DNA of 64,000 nt from contig JAPLEH010000062.1 of NCBI GenBank assembly GCA_026391455.1, positions 62,001-126,000 on the forward strand, read 5' to 3'. The notes below the pieces were generated by a model that worked only from the letters and a program-made list of their open reading frames with translations, did not search any database and was not told the origin of the DNA. Position 1 is the first letter of the stretch, and each line of letters begins with the position of its first letter. The position numbers were made by a program, and so were the translations under genes. Of this stretch, positions 50,901 through 59,310 are shown piece by piece. This stretch comes from Bacteroidota bacterium. Its GTDB lineage: Bacteria; Bacteroidota; Bacteroidia; Chitinophagales; Chitinophagaceae.

Positions 50901-51073
50901 GTATCCTCCTGTATGTACTGGAATCAGATACCACCTGCTGCGATCTTGTACAATTGAATAACCTGCGCCAGCGTAAGGAGCTGTCGGATAAGCTGAAAGA
51001 AATAAATGCTGTTCTTGACATGCAATCGAGCAAGAACAGCATTGTATTCAATTTACAGATACCCCTTACATAA
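47999..51073 (+). CDS. two-component regulator propeller sensor (Reg_prop/Y_Y_Y/HisKA_3) with degenerate ATPase domain
   Basis: VQDEEGYIWIATAEGLQRYDG repeats; Y_Y_Y YKLEGLDKDWKFADKTNEAIYSYLPPGNYKFRMRS; DDLHQELNTALGNINILSEMA; no DNGxGF/GxGLxNM boxes. Confidence 0.88.
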   Translation: MKKSGPYLFLFLLMSVQCMAQLANKPERQYIFNHYTVSSGLLSNQVNNVVQDEEGYIWIATAEGLQRYDGNKYVSFRHADNTPGTLPSNFVQFLRMDRNNNLWVVFPGGHIGIFDRKKFIYREADINPTLVKTKSEVIQQILTDDKGNVFIHYGMKEILVYNKALNKFVSASSYLKYPKDWMITDLIHQPGSRKYWLSVRNAGFVVFDEATGKLSTAEKNISGDPFIERYRKLQNMYGFHFDKKGRFWFMYWDNSIPTIYCYDIRSNTPVLEGYEINSYLQHYHTIDDFFEQKDGTIWIRGTPVLAKYLEDEKKFQFVSNGFMNEQSIHYEIVMDMQEDRENNLWVSTDNSGLYMFNPANEHFQNISHINRQINKPGDGDPMSFLYTRWGTILCGVWGNGIYHYDSNFNPIPTNIKGIDNNLGPTVWSMCLSRDSNTIWMGAQPGIWKVDQAKRSAVQYHPPTLKDRTIRQVTEDRFGNLWIGTHGQGVFKWDAKAGKTDFNAGISHFSAIPDGIAGNIVRDSKGYIWITSSNSGLYMVDPATDKIVLHFGEKEKKPFQLPEPAVSTILEYNDTIMLICTGTEMLGYDRKNIRLFKIANQGMISGFIAAMQRDRSGLVWLTTTNGLYRCNILKRVFVRFGNIDGINSEHFCQISAYTLPDGRMLFGTTRQFIVFNPQTIKFNESKPDLRVTMFKLENKALLVDSLLQLKELNLGYRSNSIVISFSTMTFTSAYAIKYKLEGLDKDWKFADKTNEAIYSYLPPGNYKFRMRSVDQEGNELEETIPILIRINPPFWKTWWFYSLLVLVAGGLLYWFDRERMRRKESIYRMRSNIADDLHQELNTALGNINILSEMARLKADSEPEKSKEFIEQIHNRSHTMMIAMDDIMWSISPENDSTEKLLLRLKEYTDALKNRYGVSIEIVMDEKVNVLPLNMKQRKDIFWLFKNGIGNAVMTGCRDCRISISFEKGILLYVLESDTTCCDLVQLNNLRQRKELSDKLKEINAVLDMQSSKNSIVFNLQIPLT

Positions 51074-51076
51074 AGA

Positions 51077-51835
51077 TTATTTTCCCATCCACTTTTTGAA
51101 ATCGCTTACTTTCTCCCGGCTTACAAGCGCCTCTTTGTCTACAACAGGCTTTAGACCGAGTATAAGGCGGTTACCAAAATAATCATCGATCTTTTCAATA
51201 CTGTTAACTGACACAAAGAAAGAGCGGCTCACACGAAAATAAATAGCGGGATCGAGCATTTCTTCCAGTTCATCCATGGTATAGTCCACCACAAATTTCC
51301 GGTTGTCGGTGGTCTTAAAAAAATTGAGTCTCCCGTCGCTGTAGAAATAAGCGATCTCGCCGATTTCAACCGATACAAGCTTTTGTCCGTGTTTCACCAG
51401 AAAACGCTTGCGGTAATCTTTCGGTTGCAATTTTTGCTGCAGCTCCTTTACCAGTACATCGAGGTTTACATCCGGGCCCGTACGCATTTTCTGAAATTTA
51501 TCGAGAGCCGCTTTTAGTTCTTCTTTCTGTATGGGTTTTAACAGATAATCCACACTGTTCACTTTAAAAGCTTTTAATGCAAACTCATCATACGATGTGG
51601 TGAATATGACCGGGCTTTTTACGTCCGTAAGATTAAAAATCTCAAAACTCTGTCCGTCGGCCAGTTCTATATCCATCAGGATCAGGTCCGGTTGCGGGTT
51701 ATCCTGCAGCCATTCCACCGTGGACTTGATACTGTCTGTAAATCCCATTACTTCTGCGTCGGGACTAACCGCCTCGAGCGTTTTTTGTAATTTCTTTACG
51801 GCCAGTTCTTCGTCTTCTACAATTAATATTCGCAT
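51077..51835 (-). CDS. LytTR family response regulator
   Basis: Receiver LIVEDEELAVKKL, DLILMDIELADG; LytTR domain RFLVKHGQKLVSVEIGEIAYFYSDGRLNFF...FRVSRSFFVSVNSIEKI. Confidence 0.94.
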   Translation of the reverse strand: MRILIVEDEELAVKKLQKTLEAVSPDAEVMGFTDSIKSTVEWLQDNPQPDLILMDIELADGQSFEIFNLTDVKSPVIFTTSYDEFALKAFKVNSVDYLLKPIQKEELKAALDKFQKMRTGPDVNLDVLVKELQQKLQPKDYRKRFLVKHGQKLVSVEIGEIAYFYSDGRLNFFKTTDNRKFVVDYTMDELEEMLDPAIYFRVSRSFFVSVNSIEKIDDYFGNRLILGLKPVVDKEALVSREKVSDFKKWMGK

Positions 51836-51852
51836 ACAGTTTGTTTTTAAGA

Positions 51853-52914
51853 TTATAGTTGAGGTGCATTTTTATTGTTCCAGATAAGCGGCAATACCAC
51901 GGTAAAATTCTTGCCATCCTCCATGACCCGGAAGCCGGGTTGCCGGAGGAGGTCGTACTTAGCTCTTATATTATCAAGCCCCACTTTATTACTTGGCGCC
52001 TGCACAGTTCTGCGCTGCAGGTTGTTGTTCACTACCAGCTTATTGCCAGCCGTGGTAAAAATATCAATCACAAGCGGCTTATTCTTTGACAATACATTAT
52101 GTTTTACGACATTTTCCACCAGCAATTGCAATGTAAGTGAAGGCAAAAGGTAGGGATTATACCGTTTATCGATTTCAATGTTGATCCGAACTGCTTCTCC
52201 GTGACGGGTCTGAAGCAACTGGTAATAGGATTCGATAAACCGGATTTCACTTTCCAGTGTACCGACGCCGTCTTCATTCTTACGCAATAAATAACGGTAC
52301 ACTTTGCTCAGTTCATTCAGAAACTTTTCGGCGCGCGGTTTATCCACAGCTATCAGAGAGGAAAGCGTATTGAAGCAGTTAAACAAAAAATGCGGATTCA
52401 CCTGGTTCTTCAGGGAATCAAATTCATTTTTAACCGACAACTCCTGCAATGTTTCCTTTTCGGCTGCATACTCCTTGTACTTATTGAATGCAAAATCGGC
52501 CTCATACAATGTTTCGAATACCATGTTAACAGAAAGCCCAACCAGTAAGCCTTTTATCAGATCCGCATTCTCCAGTTCATAACCCAGTATATGAAAAGTA
52601 TCATACACCCAGAAGATGAGTAAAATACTGGGTGTCATTACGAAGAGAACGATCAGTGATTTCAGGGTAATACGCTGACGGCTCTGGTGCAGCCCGGGAT
52701 ATTTTTTTTCCACATAAATATCATAGCACACATGTGAATACCAGGAAATAAATCCGATCACAAATAACAGGGGAAATGATACAAGCCAGATGCGGTAATC
52801 AGACCAGAATTGTTGTTTATATAAAATCAGGTTTACGATCACATCGATCAATGGCATCGAAAAGAGGAAAGAGTACCATTCCAGTTTCGGGGGTCGTATC
52901 AGTCGAAGTTTCAT
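51853..52914 (-). CDS. LytS-type sensor histidine kinase (His_kinase family)
   Basis: LKNQVNPHFLFNCFNTLSSLIAVDKPRAEKFLNELSKVYRYLLR. Confidence 0.92.
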   Translation of the reverse strand: MKLRLIRPPKLEWYSFLFSMPLIDVIVNLILYKQQFWSDYRIWLVSFPLLFVIGFISWYSHVCYDIYVEKKYPGLHQSRQRITLKSLIVLFVMTPSILLIFWVYDTFHILGYELENADLIKGLLVGLSVNMVFETLYEADFAFNKYKEYAAEKETLQELSVKNEFDSLKNQVNPHFLFNCFNTLSSLIAVDKPRAEKFLNELSKVYRYLLRKNEDGVGTLESEIRFIESYYQLLQTRHGEAVRINIEIDKRYNPYLLPSLTLQLLVENVVKHNVLSKNKPLVIDIFTTAGNKLVVNNNLQRRTVQAPSNKVGLDNIRAKYDLLRQPGFRVMEDGKNFTVVLPLIWNNKNAPQL

Positions 52915-53969
52915 ACGGCCACCTCCTTTTGTTGAAACAGCAATGGCACCATGATCTGCCGTACCCGACCTGTTTCGGTGATCAGAATTCGTTTATCGCC
53001 GAGTAATTGGTACTTGCTTACCAGGTTGTCCAGACCGGCTTCCGTATCAAAATCATCTTTAATGAGTTTCGGTTGAAGATTATACGAAAAGACCAGTTGG
53101 CCTGGTTCCCCAGTAATATGGATAACGAGTGGGCTGGCCTTCTGTATACTGTTTTGCGTAAAGGCATTCTCAATAATGATCTGCATTGTTAATGCAGGCA
53201 CATACAAATTACGTGATGCCGGGCTTATATTGGTGATCAGTTGGAGGCCACTGCCATATCGGGCCTGGAGAAGGTAGGCATAGGAATCCAGGAATTTCAG
53301 TTCTGTATCCAGGGTAACCAGGTTATCGTCTTCCCCGCGCAGCATATAGCGGTACACTTTGCTCATTTCATCCAGGAATCGTTCGGCTACATCCCCCTCC
53401 TCACTGATGAGGCTCGAAAGTGAATTGAGACTGTTGAAAAGAAAATGGGGATTGACCTGGCTTTTTAAACCCTGCAACCTGCTTCTGCGATAAGCTTCCC
53501 GCAGTTCGTCCGTTTCCTTTTGTTTTACTTTCCAGCTTTCGTACCGGGCAATGCCTTCATGCAGAAAAGTGAGGAATATATTGATGATTCCCAATCCGAA
53601 ATAGGCCCAAACAAAACGGTCTTCATTGACCTGGTAATTGAAATAAGAAACAGAATGGAAGAGACTGAATAATGCAAGCAGGAAAAGACCCGACATAATG
53701 AGAAAGGAAAATATCATTATTGTCATTCGCCGGGTAACCTGAGATTCATTGGGGAAACGATTTTTCATCAGTACGGCCACTCCGCCGCAAAGAATAAAGT
53801 AGAGCGAAAAACAGAGGCCCGTAACCAGAGTGGCTGTCAAAAAAAAGCGAAGTGATTCGAAATACCGTGGCCCAAATGCTGAGCTATTAATGGCAAGTGT
53901 GAATGGCAATACCACCAGCGGCATTACCACATAGTCTTTGGACGAATATCGGGGCAGCGTAATCTTCAT
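52911..53969 (-). CDS. LytS-type sensor histidine kinase, tandem paralog
   Basis: LKSQVNPHFLFNSLNSLSSLISEEGDVAERFLDEMSKVYRYMLR; 4-nt overlap with downstream paralog. Confidence 0.92.
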   Translation of the reverse strand: MKITLPRYSSKDYVVMPLVVLPFTLAINSSAFGPRYFESLRFFLTATLVTGLCFSLYFILCGGVAVLMKNRFPNESQVTRRMTIMIFSFLIMSGLFLLALFSLFHSVSYFNYQVNEDRFVWAYFGLGIINIFLTFLHEGIARYESWKVKQKETDELREAYRRSRLQGLKSQVNPHFLFNSLNSLSSLISEEGDVAERFLDEMSKVYRYMLRGEDDNLVTLDTELKFLDSYAYLLQARYGSGLQLITNISPASRNLYVPALTMQIIIENAFTQNSIQKASPLVIHITGEPGQLVFSYNLQPKLIKDDFDTEAGLDNLVSKYQLLGDKRILITETGRVRQIMVPLLFQQKEVAV

Positions 53970-54036
53970 ACGTTAATACAAAATACTGTGTTTTCGCGGT
54001 TTTTGAGTCGGGCTTGGTTCCGCAGCGGCTTTGTAT

Positions 54037-54067
54037 GTATGAATTGAGTAAAACCGGGGATGAATTG
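54037..54067 (-). promoter_or_regulatory. LytTR-type direct repeat, site B
   Basis: + strand GTATGAATTG-N11-GGATGAATTG, 67 bp upstream of ATG 53969. Confidence 0.65.
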
Positions 54068-54186
54068 TGTTTCGAGCCAATTTACACCTGATATTATAAA
54101 AAAATATATTGCCGCCAATCCCTTTGCTAACCAACCCTTTCAATATCAGGAAGCTTCCCTGCTAACCGTACCATCAGAAATAAACA

Positions 54187-54741
54187 TCAGAAACGCTGCA
54201 GGAATGTAATTGGGTTACCCGTACCTCCGAGGGTAAGGTAGATCGCCTTTGTACCATTCGTCTCCTGGCCAGTGCTATAGCGGTAAGTGGTACTACCGTT
54301 CAATTCTGATTTCAGCAGATCACGTTCCTCCACCGTACGGCCATTTTTGGTTCGTTTGTAATGTGAAGTACAGGGGTAGGTGATCATGCTGCTATTTTCC
54401 GGATTGATGACCACCGTACCTCGGGTGACCGACTGCTGATAGGTAACCACTCCTCCCATTACAGCACTGGACGTGAAATACTGTTCATAGGTACCATCTG
54501 CATTGAACCTGAATGCAATGGCAAATTGCAGCGCATTACCCAGATATTCGGAGGGATTTTGTGTCCAGTATTCCTTCATAGAAAAGTTACCATACATCCA
54601 GTTTCCCTGCAGGGCTGCTTGTATACTCGTAACAGGGTTTCCACTACATCCAGAATTCTTAATTAACCGCCCTTTGTTTTGCTGGCAGGCGCCTGTAAGC
54701 GAGGCAACAGCCAGTGATAAAACGATCAGTACATGTTTCAC
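54187..54741 (-). CDS. hypothetical lipoprotein (lipocalin-like)
   Basis: Lipobox LTGACQQ; LQGNWMYGNFSMKEYW. Confidence 0.5.
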   Translation of the reverse strand: MKHVLIVLSLAVASLTGACQQNKGRLIKNSGCSGNPVTSIQAALQGNWMYGNFSMKEYWTQNPSEYLGNALQFAIAFRFNADGTYEQYFTSSAVMGGVVTYQQSVTRGTVVINPENSSMITYPCTSHYKRTKNGRTVEERDLLKSELNGSTTYRYSTGQETNGTKAIYLTLGGTGNPITFLQRF

Positions 54742-54819
54742 ATTTATAGTTTTTTATTTTACCTGTATCCTGTTTGGTTACTAAGCCACTCCAATTTTAT
54801 AGCATTTTTGTGTGGAAGA

Positions 54820-56142
54820 TCATTTCATGATAAGCTCGTATTGCTCCTGCTGGCCTTTATGTTTGCTGGTAAGGCCTTCCGCAGAATTGGTGAACTGCAC
54901 CATCTGATCGTAGATACTCTGCACCGCTTTAGCCACCTGCGCCTCGGTATAGGAGCCATCGATCAGGTTTTCATTTTTCTCTTTTCCCCAATGGTAGCTG
55001 CCGATAAAATCATTGAATTCGCCAAAAGCCAGTTTGGTACGGAGTTTCAGGCTGGTCCACAAAATGGTACGGGTAACTGCCTCTCTTTTCTGAATAGCAT
55101 ATTCAATTGCTTCGCGAAATTTATTCAACGCACCCAGTCCCACTTTCTCTCGCATTTCGCCGGAAACAACAACAGGTAATGCATCGGCCTGTTCTTTATG
55201 CCACTTCGCAATGGCCATATATAAAGATGTATAAAATTCGTCGGCGATACGGGTGCTGTTACCCACCTGCTTTGATGCTTCAAGCATCCGCTCCAGACAA
55301 CGACCCAATAGCTGTTGTATTGAAACCTGGTAATTTGTTTTGTTCCGCTCTGCCATCGATTGCTCAAAGGCTTTATCATCCCGGGGAATGGTCTTATTGG
55401 TCATGTATGATTTCAGTTCAGCCTCTTTCTCCGCATCACTCATTTTATTATACTTTTCCCGGTAGGCCGGATCGTTCATCATTCGCTTCATCATTGCATT
55501 CATACCCGGGTCAGACACGCCGCTGTAAGCACCGGTATTATTCAATACATTTTCTTTCATATTCCTGGCAGCATTTTTCCGTTCTGCTTCACTCATTTTC
55601 ATAAATGCATCCGCTCCGCCCATTTGCTGCACTACGGCGTTTTTATTCGCTTCATTTTTCGCATCTCGCATCATCTGATCTTTACCGGTCCGTTGTTGTG
55701 CCACATGTTGCGCCTCCATATCGCTCAGTTGTTTCATCATTACTTCCACCCTGTCGATAAAAGCCCGGTACTTCTGATCGAAGTTGACCGTTTTGGCTTC
55801 CGGGAGGGAAGGTACCGGCGCGGGAATATCTTCAAATACCGGAAATAAATTCATCTCCCCGGGCTTATGCTGATAACCCGGTCTGTATTCTTTTGCCATT
55901 CGTGCATCTTCTTTTTGCAATGCCAAAATAGAGGCAAAACGGGCTGCCAGGCCTTTATCCAGTGCGGCTTCAAACTCTTTGAAATCACGCTGCCTTTCCA
56001 GTTCTGCCGCCCGTTGTATTTGTTTGAACTTCACAAAAAGACTATTCATCATCTGATCAGTGATTACAGACTGTTGCTGACCATGTGAGATGGGGTAAAA
56101 TGCCAGTAGAGCCAATGTCAGGATTATGATTCGCTGTTTCAT
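54820..56142 (-). CDS. hypothetical secreted, helix-rich protein
   Basis: Signal peptide; charged helical body. Confidence 0.6.
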   Translation of the reverse strand: MKQRIIILTLALLAFYPISHGQQQSVITDQMMNSLFVKFKQIQRAAELERQRDFKEFEAALDKGLAARFASILALQKEDARMAKEYRPGYQHKPGEMNLFPVFEDIPAPVPSLPEAKTVNFDQKYRAFIDRVEVMMKQLSDMEAQHVAQQRTGKDQMMRDAKNEANKNAVVQQMGGADAFMKMSEAERKNAARNMKENVLNNTGAYSGVSDPGMNAMMKRMMNDPAYREKYNKMSDAEKEAELKSYMTNKTIPRDDKAFEQSMAERNKTNYQVSIQQLLGRCLERMLEASKQVGNSTRIADEFYTSLYMAIAKWHKEQADALPVVVSGEMREKVGLGALNKFREAIEYAIQKREAVTRTILWTSLKLRTKLAFGEFNDFIGSYHWGKEKNENLIDGSYTEAQVAKAVQSIYDQMVQFTNSAEGLTSKHKGQQEQYELIMK

Positions 56143-56203
56143 ATACTAGAATTATTTATTTATCAAAACTAAATTTGTCATGTAGGTTATATAAAGCCTG
56201 CCT

Positions 56204-56234
56204 GTATGAATTGAACAAACCACAGGCTGAATTG
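56204..56234 (-). promoter_or_regulatory. LytTR-type direct repeat, site C
   Basis: GTATGAATTG-N11-GGCTGAATTG; 32 nt to TAGTTTTG (56164..56171). Confidence 0.65.
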
Positions 56235-56242
56235 AACGAATG

Positions 56243-57514
56243 TCAGCGTCGTATAAATTCGACGCGACGGTTAGCTGCTTTCCCTTCTTTGGTTGCATTA
56301 TCAGCCACCGGTTGAGTTTCTCCTTTGCCGGAAGTGAATAATAGTGCTGCATCCAGGCCATACTCATTTACAAGTGCTTCCTTTACAGCGGCAGCCCTGC
56401 GAACAGAAAGGTCCATATTGGTTTTATCATCCCCATCGCTGCTGGTGTGGCCGATTATACTGATCTTCATTTCAGGGTTTGCCCGCAATACGGTTGCGAT
56501 TTCTTTCAGTACACCCGATGATTCGGGGCGTATATGTGCAGAATTCACGTCGAACAATATTCCGGTGGTGGAGAATTTACCTTCTTCCACCAGCTTATGC
56601 CTGGTATCAGGAAGCCCGGTTGCCATCCTGATATTACTGATATACACGGCATATTGCTCCTCCGCATAGTTGGTATGGCTCAGTTTGAAAAACAACTGAT
56701 TCATTTTTGCAGACACCGGAACCGCCTTTGGAGCATCAAATGCTTTTACCCCATTGACCCAAACCCGGTAGCGTTCTTTCTGCACCTGAATGGACACATG
56801 TACCGGCTTCCCATAATATTTTTCCAGTTCATTGTATTCTTTCACACTGCCTGTATAATAATTGGCATTGGCAAGAACCGATTCAAGAGTGAGGTGGCTC
56901 ACACCAATACCCGGGTGTATCGTAGCTGTAACCGCTGCATACTTTCCATATTCTTTCAGTAAGCTATTGTCGGTGGTGGAAAGTTCGCCGGATGCTAAAA
57001 CACCAAACTGAAGAGAAGGAAATAACCAACCATTATTCTTCAGATCGAGGATCATATCAAACTCTATGGTATAATCAGGACCCAATGCTTTTGTATTGGC
57101 GCTGAGATAGAAAAAAGATTTATGCAGGCGCAACCATTTACCGGACTGCCCTTCAATGTTCACCACTTCACCGCTCCCATTTGTATTCCAACCTGTGGGC
57201 AATTCACCTAATGCTTCGGTAGAAAACTCTTCGGCGTATATGATCTTTGCTCCGGGTACAAAATCATAGGCAGCATAACTGGCCGGACGCGCCTGTTCGA
57301 TCAATGTATCTTTCCCTGACGGCTCTTCATTTTCCGGGGTAGCAGCTTTACCTTTCCCTTCCAATTGATCCAGGGCATTGTCCATGGCCCGGTCTGCTTT
57401 ATTATCGGCCCGCTGAATTACTTTGTTCTTAGCCTTGTTGGCCAGCCGGCCAAATTGTGCAAAGGTGCTCATACTCAAAAGCAATATAGCACTGATGATG
57501 ATCGTTACTTTCAT
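56243..57514 (-). CDS. OmpA-family protein
   Basis: LFDVNSAHIRPESSGVLKEIATVL...ISIIGHTSSDGDDKTNMDLSVRRA...NRRVEFIRR; start trimmed. Confidence 0.88.
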   Translation of the reverse strand: MKVTIIISAILLLSMSTFAQFGRLANKAKNKVIQRADNKADRAMDNALDQLEGKGKAATPENEEPSGKDTLIEQARPASYAAYDFVPGAKIIYAEEFSTEALGELPTGWNTNGSGEVVNIEGQSGKWLRLHKSFFYLSANTKALGPDYTIEFDMILDLKNNGWLFPSLQFGVLASGELSTTDNSLLKEYGKYAAVTATIHPGIGVSHLTLESVLANANYYTGSVKEYNELEKYYGKPVHVSIQVQKERYRVWVNGVKAFDAPKAVPVSAKMNQLFFKLSHTNYAEEQYAVYISNIRMATGLPDTRHKLVEEGKFSTTGILFDVNSAHIRPESSGVLKEIATVLRANPEMKISIIGHTSSDGDDKTNMDLSVRRAAAVKEALVNEYGLDAALLFTSGKGETQPVADNATKEGKAANRRVEFIRR

Positions 57515-57569
57515 AATTATTATTTGAAACAAAATTGTTGGTTTGAATTTCAGTAAAGAAGACAATGCG

Positions 57570-57600
57570 TTACAGAATGTGTAAACAGATGTTTGAATTG
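57570..57600 (-). promoter_or_regulatory. LytTR-type direct repeat, site G (one good half, one degenerate)
   Basis: TTACAGAATG-N11-GTTTGAATTG; 32 nt to CAATTTTG (57530..57537). Confidence 0.4.
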
Positions 57601-57791
57601 AACCTGAATAGTGGAAAACCTGTTTCGCCCCATGAATGGTGTTGGCAATACATTACTTTCCATTATTGATACTGTTACCAACTTTTTCCGGACAAACCCA
57701 ACATGCCACACCAATGCGATCAGCGAATTCATTACTGTACCGATGAACAACTTTTAACTAATTGCAGTCTTTCAGGTTGCTTATAAAAAAA

Positions 57792-57823
57792 CTGGCAGTG
57801 TCCTTTAATCAGAACACTGCCAG
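57792..57823 (-). terminator. intrinsic terminator of cytochrome c gene
   Basis: ctggcagtgt...acactgccag, minus-strand T-run. Confidence 0.8.
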
Positions 57824-57894
57824 CATCCAAGGAATAATAAATACGGTTTATTTTACCGAAAAATTGTTGCTGTCAACTTAATTGTGTACAACCC

Positions 57895-58503
57895 TTATTG
57901 TTTTGTCTCGGGAGCTGCCGCCAATCGGGGAGCTGGCACTACATTTTCTACGGGTTTGGTGGTTCGGAGATAGGCAAAGATAGATTTCAGATCCTCCTCG
58001 GGCATATTACGATAAGCAAACCAGGGCATTGGAGGCAACAAATCGCGGCTATTCTCCAACCCTTTGTACTTTCCTTTGCGGATCGCTGTAAGGAATTGTT
58101 CTTCTGTCCAGTTGCCTATACCGGTTCCATCGCTGGTTAAATTTGCAGCAAAAGACACCCCCCAGGGGCCTGCAGTGGCGGTAAAGTCGGGTGAGAACAT
58201 GGTCCATCCCTTTTGTATTTCTCCGGTATTCACTTCGGGCAACACATTCTTTGATGTATATCCGGAAAGACGGAGTTCGGGAATCAACTCAATGCCATTG
58301 GGCCCCATTCGTTTGGGTGAGTGACAATCGTCGCAACCGACCGAACTGACCAATTGCTCTCCCCGTTTTACAAACCATACAGAATCTTTTTCAACATTTT
58401 CTTTCTTTTCGGATTTGTCAAAACCAGGTCCACCGTTGCAGGCGGCAATTAAAAGAGTTACTGTTAACACTGCGCCTGACAGTAGCAGAATTGTTTTTCG
58501 CAT
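57895..58503 (-). CDS. c-type cytochrome lipoprotein
   Basis: Lipobox LIAACNG; VGCDDCHSPKRMGPNG haem-binding CxxCH; LLPPMPWFAYRNMPEEDLKSIFAYLRTTKP. Confidence 0.88.
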   Translation of the reverse strand: MRKTILLLSGAVLTVTLLIAACNGGPGFDKSEKKENVEKDSVWFVKRGEQLVSSVGCDDCHSPKRMGPNGIELIPELRLSGYTSKNVLPEVNTGEIQKGWTMFSPDFTATAGPWGVSFAANLTSDGTGIGNWTEEQFLTAIRKGKYKGLENSRDLLPPMPWFAYRNMPEEDLKSIFAYLRTTKPVENVVPAPRLAAAPETKQ

Positions 58504-58513
58504 AATGATTGAT

Positions 58514-58723
58514 TTAATGATTAATGACTGATGTTATGTTGGTTTCATAAATAAACATATCTGGGTTGTGACTGCATCCTGAAAAATCAGTCGAGTCAGC
58601 AACCTTTTTCTTTTCCGACCTGTGCAGTCTTTTTGCTTCCCTTGATGGATAGGAACTTGCCGCCGCCAGCACCGCAAATGCAGCGATGAGTATCAGTGAG
58701 GCCGCTTGTATTACTTTTTTCAT
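58514..58723 (-). CDS. small (69-aa) secreted protein
   Basis: MKKVIQAASLILIAAFAVLAAASSYPSREAKRLHRSEKKKVADSTDFSGCSHNPDMFIYETNITSVINH. Confidence 0.6.
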   Translation of the reverse strand: MKKVIQAASLILIAAFAVLAAASSYPSREAKRLHRSEKKKVADSTDFSGCSHNPDMFIYETNITSVINH

Positions 58724-58789
58724 AATTTTCGATTTTCTTAAAATATGCTGCAAGCTACTCCCGGCATTTCCGGCTTACAATGCTTACAG

Positions 58790-58820
58790 GTATCAATTGA
58801 ATGAAGTGCTGAATGAATTG
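58790..58820 (-). promoter_or_regulatory. LytTR-type direct repeat, site D
   Basis: GTATCAATTG-N11-GAATGAATTG; 32 nt to TAGCTTGC (58750..58757). Confidence 0.6.
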
Positions 58821-58900
58821 TTGGCAGACTTGTGTATTTGTCGTTCCCGGGTGAAAAGCTTCCAAAAGAAGGTGCAATTCTCAATGAAGAATACTTTCCT

Positions 58901-59293
58901 CTATACAACCTCTTTATCCTGCAGCAGATAAAGACCGGAGAGGCTGCTTTTAACTGCCTGCTTCTTTCGCTTAGCCACAGATACCATTTCATTATTAAGC
59001 AATACAGCTACTGGGGTTCGTTGCTGCTTAAAACTTTTTATGAACGTACTGTTTACCAGGTGACTCCGATGGAGCCGGACAAACCCGCGTGGTGCAAGCA
59101 ACTGTTCAAACCAGGCCAGCACTTTGGCAACCACTATGGTGCTGCCATCGCTGAAAAAAAGTTTACTGTAATTGCTGATGGCTTCTACACGGATAAGCAG
59201 GCTGCTGTCAATGTATTCATGGCCTTTGCAGGTGGGCAGCAGAAACCGGAAGGGGTAAGCACCGGCTGATGTATGATGATGGATGAATGACAT
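58901..59293 (-). CDS. stand-alone LytTR DNA-binding domain protein
   Basis: LLIRVEAISNYSKLFFSDGSTIVVAKVLAWFEQLLAPRGFVRLHRSHLVNSTFI; no receiver. Confidence 0.82.
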   Translation of the reverse strand: MSFIHHHTSAGAYPFRFLLPTCKGHEYIDSSLLIRVEAISNYSKLFFSDGSTIVVAKVLAWFEQLLAPRGFVRLHRSHLVNSTFIKSFKQQRTPVAVLLNNEMVSVAKRKKQAVKSSLSGLYLLQDKEVV

Positions 59294-59310
59294 ATGTTGA
59301 AATGGGATAT

